This document shows positions 1 through 5,562 of a DNA stretch of 6,504 nt, one piece after another (within the stretch, counting starts at the first letter, position 1; the number at the start of each line of letters is the position of its first letter). The DNA comes from an uncultured Bacilli bacterium (GTDB lineage: Bacteria > Bacillota_I > Bacilli_A > RF39 > UBA660): the NCBI GenBank assembly GCA_934101605.1, contig CAKORS010000045.1:1-6504 (forward strand), in the 5' to 3' direction. The position numbers were made by a program, and so were the translations under genes. The notes under the pieces were generated by a model that saw only the letters and a program-made list of their open reading frames with translations, made no database searches and was not told the origin of the DNA.

Positions 1-1293
1 GATGATAGACCAGGACTATTAGCATATAGATTTTGTGATGATTTTATTAAATATATAGCTAAGCCTAAACTTGTTATAGGGGTTACTGGTACTAATGGTA
101 AAACTACTGTTTCTAGTTTAATTACTGATATGTTAAGATTAGATGGCAAAACTGTTTCTTATAATGATTGGGGTGCTAATGTTTTAGCTGGACATACAAG
201 ATGTCTTTTAGATGCTGTTACTATTTTTAATAAACCTAGAAAAGATGTGGCAGTATTAGAAATTGATGAGATGACATCTCCTTATACTTTACCATTTATT
301 AAACCTGATTATATGATAGTTACAAATCTATTTAGAGATTCTATTAAAAGAAATGGTTATGTAAGTTTTATTTTTGATAGACTAGAAGAGGCTTTTAATT
401 TAGTTCCTGATACAAAGGTTATTCTTAATGCTGATGATCCTATTAGCAGTATGATGAACATTAAGAATAAAACATATTTTTATGGATTAGAGAAAACTTG
501 TGATACTGTAAAGATTTCTCCAAATAGTGATTTTCCTGTTTGTCCTAAATGTTATGAAAAGATAAATTATGAATATCAACATTATAGACATTTGGGAAAA
601 GTTAAATGTCTTAATTGTGGATTCAAATCAAAAGATGCAAAATATATTGGTAAGAATATAGATTATAAAAAGATGACTTTTGATGTTGTAAATGGCAAAA
701 GTATTAATTCTTATAAAATGCTTTCTCCATCACTTTTTAATGTTTTTAATGTTTTATCTGTTGTTACGTTATTTAAGGTTATGGGGTATGATGATAAGAG
801 AATAAAAGAGCTTGAGGGAAAAATTAAAATACCTGCATCAAGAGAGAATTTTGTATGTGATAATGGAATGAAATTTGATCTTCAAGTTGCTAAGGGGCAA
901 AACGGATCTTCTGCATCTACTATATTTGAACATATTGGGAATATTGATGAAAATATTGAGATTATAATGACACTTACAGAGGAAAGTTGTCTTAGTGATA
1001 AAACAGAGACTGTAACTTGGATATATGAGACAGATTTTAGTTATTTAAAAAAAGATAATATTAAAAAAATTATTATTGGAAGTTATTTAGCACTTGATTA
1101 TAAAATTGCAATGATGATTCAAGGAGTTGATCCTGAAAAAATTATTTGTGTGTTTGATGAGGATTCAACAATTGATCATGTAACATTTGATGGAATTGAT
1201 AGAGTTATGATTTTATATGATGTTGAAAATGTAACAAGACCTAGAAAACTTAGAGATAAGATAAGAGAAAAATGGTTAAAGGAGGGAAGATAA
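1..1293 (+). CDS. murT: MurT-like Mur ligase, lipid II isoglutaminyl synthase subunit (5' end cut by window)
   Basis: MurT is the ATP-dependent cytoplasmic subunit that, with GatD, converts the alpha-carboxyl of D-glutamate in lipid II to the amide (isoglutamine). The frame is open from base 1, giving 430 visible residues; family members are about 440, so perhaps 20-30 residues are missing upstream. The first in-frame ATG (130) is not the start, because it would remove the P-loop GTNGKTT (visible residues 30-36). Next come the Mur central-domain motifs LEIDE (86-90), NLFRD (109-113) and NADDP (143-147). A Cys4 zinc ribbon, typical of MurT, follows (CPKC 181-184, CLNC 203-206, with YxHLG between). 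The C-terminal DUF1727 domain has SREN (280-283) and WIYETDF (340-346). Its usual Asp-rich ADGxDxSW and KNPxG motifs (from memory) are altered here to SDKTETVTW and KGQNG. The stop overlaps the gatD start. Family assignment is firm; retention of the standard reaction is not. Confidence 0.9.
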   Translation, partial: DDRPGLLAYRFCDDFIKYIAKPKLVIGVTGTNGKTTVSSLITDMLRLDGKTVSYNDWGANVLAGHTRCLLDAVTIFNKPRKDVAVLEIDEMTSPYTLPFIKPDYMIVTNLFRDSIKRNGYVSFIFDRLEEAFNLVPDTKVILNADDPISSMMNIKNKTYFYGLEKTCDTVKISPNSDFPVCPKCYEKINYEYQHYRHLGKVKCLNCGFKSKDAKYIGKNIDYKKMTFDVVNGKSINSYKMLSPSLFNVFNVLSVVTLFKVMGYDDKRIKELEGKIKIPASRENFVCDNGMKFDLQVAKGQNGSSASTIFEHIGNIDENIEIIMTLTEESCLSDKTETVTWIYETDFSYLKKDNIKKIIIGSYLALDYKIAMMIQGVDPEKIICVFDEDSTIDHVTFDGIDRVMILYDVENVTRPRKLRDKIREKWLKEGR

Positions 1294-1295
1294 TG
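1278..1295 (+). promoter_or_regulatory. gatD ribosome binding site with TAATG stop/start overlap
   Basis: AAAGGAGGGA lies about 5 bases upstream of ATG 1293, within the last murT codons. The murT stop TAA (1291-1293) shares a base with the gatD ATG, which suggests translational coupling and matched production of the two subunits. This site decides the gatD start over the upstream ATG at 1272. Confidence 0.8.
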
Positions 1296-1997
1296 ACTAT
1301 AGAAATATTATATCCTGAATTAACTAATATTTTTGGTGATTCTGCTAATGTATCTTATTTAGAAAAATGTATGAAAGATACTAAGTTTATTTATACACCG
1401 ATTAATAAAGAACCTTTCTTTGTTAAACATAAGGTTGATATGATTTATCTTGGATCTATGTCTGAACAATATCAATCAGTTATAATTGAAAAATTATCTA
1501 AATATAAGAATATTCTTAAAAAAAGAATTGAAGAAGAGGTAATAGTTTTATTTACTGGTATGGCTATTGAAATAATAGGTAATTATATTGAAGAAGATAA
1601 TAAGAAGATTGATTGTTTAGGACTTTTTGATGTTTATTTCGAAAGAGATAAGAAAAAACGTCATAATTCTTTATTTATTGGAGAGTTTAATGATATGAAA
1701 ATAGTAGGGAATAAGAGTCAATTTACTTTTATGTATGGAAATAATAAGTATCCTTTTATAAAAGCTTGTAAAGGATGTATTGGAATGAATCCTGATATAA
1801 TTTATGATGGTATTCATTATAAGAACTTTTTTGCTACATCTTTATTAGGACCTATTTTAATACTTAATCCTTTTTTTACTTCTTATTTAATTAAGCTTAA
1901 GAATAAAAATTTTAAACTTGCTTATCAAGAAGATTTGATAGAATCTTATAATAGAAGAATTAAACTTTTAGAAAATAGAAGTAGTTATATTTTATAA
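1293..1997 (+). CDS. gatD: GatD-like glutamine amidotransferase subunit, apparently lacking catalytic Cys and His
   Basis: GatD is the class I (CobB/CobQ-like) glutaminase that supplies ammonia to MurT. I chose ATG 1293 (234 residues) because it has a strong AAAGGAGGGA site at 1278-1287 and overlaps the murT stop (TAATG); the upstream ATG at 1272 lies before that site. Family blocks are clear: LYPELTNIFGDSANV (residues 6-20; GatD has LYPDLxNLYGDxGN), YLGSMSEQ (52-59; usually GGGxDxEQ), YFERDKKKR (115-123), and HYKNFFATSLLGPILILNP (175-193; usually RYKNVIGTYLHGPLLPKNP). At the nucleophile elbow the usual ICGGYQ region reads LFTGMAIEIIG (86-96), so Thr88 occupies the cysteine position. In the TYLHGP motif Leu185 replaces the histidine. 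The length is near normal and there is no frameshift, so this looks like a diverged, maintained protein rather than a pseudogene. It probably pairs with MurT structurally; glutaminase activity is doubtful. Confidence 0.85.
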   Translation: MTIEILYPELTNIFGDSANVSYLEKCMKDTKFIYTPINKEPFFVKHKVDMIYLGSMSEQYQSVIIEKLSKYKNILKKRIEEEVIVLFTGMAIEIIGNYIEEDNKKIDCLGLFDVYFERDKKKRHNSLFIGEFNDMKIVGNKSQFTFMYGNNKYPFIKACKGCIGMNPDIIYDGIHYKNFFATSLLGPILILNPFFTSYLIKLKNKNFKLAYQEDLIESYNRRIKLLENRSSYIL

Positions 1998-2016
1998 TTT
2001 ATAAATATTTTATTTT

Positions 2017-2050
2017 ACAACATACTAATAGTATGTTGTTTTATTTATTT
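2017..2050 (+). terminator. Rho-independent terminator after gatD
   Basis: A perfect 9-bp stem, ACAACATAC (2017-2025) and GTATGTTGT (2031-2039), encloses a TAATA loop and is followed by a T-rich tract TTTATTTATTT. It begins 19 bases after the gatD stop. It separates the murT-gatD unit from the flippase gene. Confidence 0.8.
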
Positions 2051-2077
2051 GTATTTGTTATTTATTTATGATAAAAT
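2049..2077 (+). promoter_or_regulatory. Candidate sigma-A promoter for the flippase/ATP-grasp unit
   Basis: TTGTAT (2049-2054) and TAAAAT (2072-2077) are separated by 17 bases, just after the gatD terminator and 25 bases before the flippase ATG. The -10 matches consensus at five of six bases; the -35 is weak (three of six). In such AT-rich DNA this is suggestive only, but a new promoter is expected after the terminator. Confidence 0.35.
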
Positions 2078-2102
2078 TAATGTGTTTAGGAGAGTAAAAA
2101 AT

Positions 2103-3725
2103 ATGAAGAAAAATTCTTTTATTCAGGGAACTGTAGTTGCATCTATTTCTATTATTATTACTAAGATTTTAGGTGCTTTATATGTTATTCCTTTTTATAA
2201 GATAATAGGTGTTTCTGGTGGTGCTTTATATAGTTATGCATATACTATATATAATTTATTTTTAAATATTTCTACTGCTGGTATTCCTATTGCTATTAGT
2301 ATGATTATTAGTGAATATTATACTATGAATAAAAATGATGCTAAAGAAAGAGCTTTTAAGATTGGTAATAAATTAGTATTTTTATTATCTGCGATAAGTT
2401 TTGTAGTAATATTTTTCTTTGCTGAATATATTGCTTTATTTTTAACTTCTGGAGTTACTGGTACTAATTCTATAAATGATATTTCATTAGTTATAAGAGC
2501 TATTTCTACTTGTTTACTTATCGTTCCTTTTTTAAGTGTTTTAAGAGGGTATTTACAAGGACATAAGTTTATTGCTCCTACATCTATTAGTCAAGTTATC
2601 GAACAAGTTGTAAGGATTATAGTTGTCTTATTGGGATCTTTTCTTGCTATTAAGGTATTTAAGTTAAAAGTAGCAGTTGGTGTTGCTATAGCTTTATTTG
2701 GTGCCTTTATTGGAGCTTTAATAGCGTATATATATTTATTTATTAAAAAAAGTAAAGATAAAACACTTAATACTGATAATTTAGTTAAAGACGATATTAC
2801 TAATAAAGAGATTTTTAAGAAGATTATTATGTATTGTATACCTTTAATTCTTATTTCTGTTATTCAAACTTTATATGATACAGTTGATTTAAAACTTATT
2901 ATTAAGGGATTAAATATGATTGGTATGAGTAGTAATAATATAGAGGTTGTAAGTTCTATTGTTGTTACTTGGGCTCCTAAAATATGCATGGTTATAGTAG
3001 CTATTTCGATGGGACTTACTACTAGTTTAATTCCTCATATGATGAGTAGTTATGTTAAAGGTGATATGAAGGATGTAAACAGTAAGTTTAATCAATCTGT
3101 AAGTACTATGCTTTTAGTAACTGTTCCTATGACTATTGTTATTATTACTTTTGCTAAAGAGGTTTATTATTTATTTTATGGAGAAAGTATATATGGATCT
3201 ACTGTTCTTATGGTATCTGCTATAGTTAATATTTTTATGGGTGTTTTAACTGTTATGAATACTGCTTTACAAGGTATGAAAAAGTTTAAAATTATATATA
3301 TTAATACAGTAGCAGGTTTACTTGTTAATTCTATTTTAGATATACCACTTATTATTTTATTTAATAAAACTATAATACCTCCATATATTGCTACTATGTG
3401 TGCTACTATAATTGGATGTTTTGTTTCCTATCTTATAGTATTTATATATTTAAAGAAAACTTTGAAATTTAATTATAGACCTATTTTACATACTTTAAAG
3501 AAGATATTAATTCCTTCATTAGGTATGATTTTAGTTTTAGTTTTATTTAAATTATTAGTTCATGTTAAACTTAATTATATAAATGTATTATGGCAACTTG
3601 CTCTTATGGGAATTATATCTTGTGCTATTTATATATTTATAACATATAAGAATGGTATTTTGGAAGAAGTATTAGGTAAATCTTATATTGATAAATTACT
3701 TAGAAAATTAAAAATAAAGAAATAG
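2103..3725 (+). CDS. ytgP: YtgP/SpoVB-family (MurJ-like) lipid-linked precursor flippase
   Basis: This is a polytopic MOP-superfamily membrane protein that probably flips an undecaprenyl-linked cell-wall precursor (lipid II or a related glycan lipid) across the membrane. ATG 2103 (540 residues) is preferred to ATG 2049 because AGGAG at 2088-2092 sits 10 bases upstream, and the family begins with a short basic stretch followed by a phrase like FIQGT. Family features include FIQGT (6-10), YVIPFYKIIGVSGGALYSY (27-45), the loop LRGYLQG (147-153) with APTSISQVIEQVVRI (158-172), and about 14 hydrophobic segments along the chain. The length is usual for the family. From remembered sequences it resembles Bacillus subtilis YtgP, an accepted MurJ-type lipid II flippase, more than SpoVB. 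The basic C-terminus (LLRKLKIKK) is likely cytoplasmic. It is followed immediately by an ATP-grasp gene. The exact substrate cannot be read from sequence. Confidence 0.88.
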   Translation: MKKNSFIQGTVVASISIIITKILGALYVIPFYKIIGVSGGALYSYAYTIYNLFLNISTAGIPIAISMIISEYYTMNKNDAKERAFKIGNKLVFLLSAISFVVIFFFAEYIALFLTSGVTGTNSINDISLVIRAISTCLLIVPFLSVLRGYLQGHKFIAPTSISQVIEQVVRIIVVLLGSFLAIKVFKLKVAVGVAIALFGAFIGALIAYIYLFIKKSKDKTLNTDNLVKDDITNKEIFKKIIMYCIPLILISVIQTLYDTVDLKLIIKGLNMIGMSSNNIEVVSSIVVTWAPKICMVIVAISMGLTTSLIPHMMSSYVKGDMKDVNSKFNQSVSTMLLVTVPMTIVIITFAKEVYYLFYGESIYGSTVLMVSAIVNIFMGVLTVMNTALQGMKKFKIIYINTVAGLLVNSILDIPLIILFNKTIIPPYIATMCATIIGCFVSYLIVFIYLKKTLKFNYRPILHTLKKILIPSLGMILVLVLFKLLVHVKLNYINVLWQLALMGIISCAIYIFITYKNGILEEVLGKSYIDKLLRKLKIKK

Positions 3726-3736
3726 GTGATAATATG
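3724..3736 (+). promoter_or_regulatory. Ribosome binding site overlapping the flippase stop
   Basis: AGGTGAT (3724-3730) begins inside the TAG stop of the flippase and precedes ATG 3734. The 8-base gap between the two genes implies cotranscription and probable translational coupling. Confidence 0.7.
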
Positions 3737-4726
3737 AAATATTTATTTAAAAGAATATTTTCTATGAATTATAAGAACTTTTTTAAGACTATAAACTTTA
3801 TTCATAATAAAACTAAAAAGAGTAGGGTATTTATCTTTTTTGATATAATATATACTGGTATTAAATATAAAGCTGGATATGTAGATTATAGATTGTTTGA
3901 AATGTATAATATGAATGATTATGAAAAATCTACTATTATTACTAGGGGAGTTAATAATAATTATATTAAGACTTTAAATGATCCTGAAGAAAGTAAAATA
4001 TTTCATAATAAAGTTTTATTTAATGAAAAGTTTAAAAAGTATTTAAATAGAGATTATTTATATATAGATGAAAATAAGTATAAAGAATTTAATTTATTTT
4101 GTGATAAACATAATAAATTTATAGTTAAACCTGTTGATCAATCTTGTGGTAAAGGTATTGAAATTATAACTACTAATAAAAATAATAGAAAAAAGATATT
4201 TAATGAACTTCTAGATAATAAACAACTTTTAATTGAAGAACTTGCTATTCAATGTGATACTCTTAAGAAGATACATCCTACTTCAGTTAATACTTTAAGA
4301 GTTGTAACAATAGGAGGGGAAGTAGTAGCAGCTTTTATAAGAATTGGAAATTATAATAATGTTGTAGATAATTTTAATCATGGTGGTATGACTGCTCCGA
4401 TTAATATAGATACTGGTAAAATAGAATATCCTGCGATAGATAAGGATGAAAATTTATATTATAACCACCCTATTACTAATTGTGATATAGTAGGGGTAGA
4501 GATACCTTTATGGAAAGATGTAAAGAAACTATGTAAAGATGCTTCTTCTTTGGTTCCTAAGGTTAATCTTGTTGGTTGGGATGTATGTGTTGGAAAAAAT
4601 AAACCTTTCTTAATTGAAGCTAATGAGTTTCCAGGACATGATATTTATCAATTACCACCACATAGATCAGGAAATATTGGATTAAAACCTATATTTGATA
4701 AAGCTATAGATAAATTAAAGAAATAG
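3734..4726 (+). CDS. ATP-grasp protein, sugar-transfer-associated (ATPgrasp_ST-like)
   Basis: The 330-residue protein has a basic, Lys/Asn-rich N-terminal region (about 1-110) and a C-terminal ATP-grasp fold. Visible motifs are KFIVKP (128-133, nucleotide-binding Lys), the glycine loop SCGKGIEI (137-144), the acidic pair LIEELA (166-171), NTLRVVT (186-192), NHGGMTAPIN (215-224), VGWDVCV (280-286) and the metal-binding end FLIEANEFPGHD (292-303). NTLR, GWD and EAN-x-x-PG are, as I recall, characteristic of the Pfam sugar-transfer-associated ATP-grasp family, found in capsule and surface-polysaccharide loci. ATP-grasp enzymes join a carboxylate to an amine or similar nucleophile through an acyl phosphate, so ligation of an amino acid or carboxylate to a glycan or lipid-linked precursor is a reasonable inference. 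The substrate is unknown. It has no signal peptide, so a cytoplasmic location is likely. Coupling to the flippase suggests it acts on what the flippase carries. Confidence 0.8.
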   Translation: MKYLFKRIFSMNYKNFFKTINFIHNKTKKSRVFIFFDIIYTGIKYKAGYVDYRLFEMYNMNDYEKSTIITRGVNNNYIKTLNDPEESKIFHNKVLFNEKFKKYLNRDYLYIDENKYKEFNLFCDKHNKFIVKPVDQSCGKGIEIITTNKNNRKKIFNELLDNKQLLIEELAIQCDTLKKIHPTSVNTLRVVTIGGEVVAAFIRIGNYNNVVDNFNHGGMTAPINIDTGKIEYPAIDKDENLYYNHPITNCDIVGVEIPLWKDVKKLCKDASSLVPKVNLVGWDVCVGKNKPFLIEANEFPGHDIYQLPPHRSGNIGLKPIFDKAIDKLKK

Positions 4727-4746
4727 TAATTTTTTTACTATTTTTT
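4718..4746 (+). terminator. Weak hairpin at the end of the ATP-grasp gene
   Basis: AAATAGTA (4721-4728) pairs with TACTATTT (4736-4743), extendable by three pairs including one G-U, with a seven-base loop and T residues to 4746. The left arm includes the stop codon. Few G-C pairs make it weak; the stronger hairpin at 4755-4815 may be the real terminator. Confidence 0.4.
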
Positions 4747-4754
4747 ATGTGCTC

Positions 4755-4815
4755 TAATTTAAATCGAGATTTAAAAAGATAGATAGTTGTCCACCTCGAT
4801 TTAAATTATTTTTTT
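4755..4815 (+). terminator. Strong 14-bp hairpin with T-tract, with an alternative short fold
   Basis: TAATTTAAATCGAG (4755-4768) pairs perfectly with CTCGATTTAAATTA (4795-4808) across a 26-base loop and is followed by seven T residues (4809-4815). It lies 28 bases after the ATP-grasp stop and fits an intrinsic terminator for that unit. The left arm can instead fold on itself: TTTAAAT (4758-4764) with ATTTAAA (4769-4775) around the loop CGAG. The two folds are mutually exclusive, as in attenuators, but no plus-strand gene follows. The loop holds AGTTGTCCAC. Confidence 0.6.
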
Positions 4816-4822
4816 ATTTTAA

Positions 4823-4879
4823 GTCCCCTATTTATGCTTCTTAAGTAAAAGTAGGGTGATAGGACATATTTTTACTTAA
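4823..4879. other. Cluster of interlocking inverted repeats (pseudoknot-like), possible structured RNA
   Basis: CCCTA (4826-4830) can pair with TAGGG (4852-4856), and TTAAGTAAAA (4841-4850) with TTTTACTTAA (4870-4879). The arms interleave as in an H-type pseudoknot. GTCC/TAT around the C-run (4823-4831) can alternatively pair with ATAGGAC (4859-4865) with two bulged bases. This is the most G/C-containing part of an otherwise AT-rich gap. I recognise no known RNA family, and neither strand has a downstream gene that it would clearly control. Confidence 0.35.
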
Positions 4880-5024
4880 TATATATGTTTATATTAATAT
4901 AGTTGGTAATAAGTAATATTATTATATATTTAAATATTAGATTTATTTTATTATATATAAAGTTATTAATAATTAATTAGTTAAAGATAAGAATCTAATT
5001 ATAAATTAATAGTTAATAAATAAT
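4880..5024. other. AT-rich intergenic stretch with no recognisable feature
   Basis: This is part of the 394-base gap between convergent genes. It is almost pure A/T with many short chance palindromes. I see no open frame with a ribosome site, no RNA gene and no tandem repeat. Promoter-like hexamers occur on both strands but are expected by composition. Confidence 0.5.
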
Positions 5025-5076
5025 ACAAATAAAAAAGAGAAAAAATATAATTTATTATTATATATTTATCTCTTTT
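5025..5076 (-). terminator. Hairpin terminator for the deoB-lipoprotein unit
   Basis: AAAAGAGA (5033-5040) pairs with TCTCTTTT (5069-5076). Inside it AAATATA (5043-5049) pairs with TATATTT (5061-5067), leaving a small internal loop and an 11-base apical loop. Read on the minus strand, the hairpin starts 44 bases after the lipoprotein stop and is followed by TTATTT, as expected for an intrinsic terminator. It is A/T-heavy, so strength is uncertain; it could also act on plus-strand transcripts. Confidence 0.55.
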
Positions 5077-5120
5077 CTTCTATTTTAATAACTTCCTATA
5101 ATTGATATTATGTTAAGTTC

Positions 5121-5540
5121 TTATTCATTTGCATTATCAATAATAAATTTTATATTATTCTCTACTACTCCTGAATAGAAATATATATTATAGATTTCTT
5201 GTTCTTCTTCTATATTATATTGTAATGTGTAGTTTGTTGTTTTATTTTGTTTTAAAACATTTTTATTTCCAGTATATATATTTGATAATACTATTTGATT
5301 ATCATAAAGTTTAAAATTATTATCAGGGTCTAATGTTATTGATTTATCATTTTGATTTGTTATTTCAAATACTAATTCTAATGTTTTATTTTCTATTTTT
5401 TTATCAATTAGTTTTATTTTGATGTTATCAATTATTGCTGTTTCGTTTATTTCGTATTCTGTTTTTGGAATAATTTGTTTACATCCTACGGTTATGATAA
5501 TGATAAATAAACATATTATAGAGAATAGTGCTTTTTTCAT
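5121..5540 (-). CDS. Small lipoprotein with DUF4352-like extracellular domain
   Basis: The 139-residue protein starts with a lipoprotein signal: basic MKK, a hydrophobic core (ALFSIICLFIIIITV) and a cysteine at residue 20 in TVGC, a slightly atypical lipobox (Thr rather than Leu at -3). The mature part should be lipid-anchored on the outer face of the membrane. Residues about 28-137 form a beta-rich domain: YEINETAIIDNIKIKLIDKK, then LELVFEITNQNDKSI, then FKLYDNQ, then LKQNKTTNYTLQYNI. This pattern (a conserved 'VxNxxxxxI' strand, then FKLxD, then a lysine-rich turn before a last strand) resembles DUF4352/Ig-like lipoproteins of Bacillota; the match is by eye. It follows deoB by 22 bases on the same strand and is probably cotranscribed, though a function in nucleoside metabolism is not implied. 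Function unknown. Confidence 0.75.
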   Translation of the reverse strand: MKKALFSIICLFIIIITVGCKQIIPKTEYEINETAIIDNIKIKLIDKKIENKTLELVFEITNQNDKSITLDPDNNFKLYDNQIVLSNIYTGNKNVLKQNKTTNYTLQYNIEEEQEIYNIYFYSGVVENNIKFIIDNANE

Positions 5541-5553
5541 ACTCCCCTCCCCT
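5541..5553 (-). promoter_or_regulatory. G-rich ribosome binding site of the lipoprotein gene
   Basis: On the minus strand AGGGGAGGGGAGT precedes ATG (5540-5538). The GGAGG core is 5 bases from the start, and the whole site is a near-duplicated GGGGA motif. It is an unusually strong G-run in this AT-rich DNA and supports the chosen start. Confidence 0.7.
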
Positions 5554-5562
5554 TTTATTTTA

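Noticed and set aside
1272..1292. gatD starting at ATG 1272 (7 extra residues)
   Set aside because: The strong ribosome site lies downstream of it, and the family N-terminus aligns from MTIEILYP at 1293.
130..1293. murT starting at ATG 130
   Set aside because: The frame is open to base 1 and the essential P-loop GTNGKTT lies upstream of this ATG, so the real start is outside the window.
1293..1997. GatD as a decaying pseudogene
   Set aside because: The frame is full length with a strong ribosome site, coupling to murT and conserved non-catalytic blocks. Only specific catalytic positions are changed.
2049..2102. Flippase starting at ATG 2049 (18 extra residues)
   Set aside because: It falls in the terminator and candidate promoter, has no ribosome site, and the family N-terminus fits MKKNSF at 2103.
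4747..4782. 11-codon frame MCSNLNRDLKR as an attenuator leader peptide
   Set aside because: It has no ribosome site and no downstream plus-strand gene to regulate.
4936..4999. ATTAGATT / AATCTAAT inverted repeat
   Set aside because: It is eight pairs with a 48-base loop in nearly pure A/T sequence, easily a chance match.
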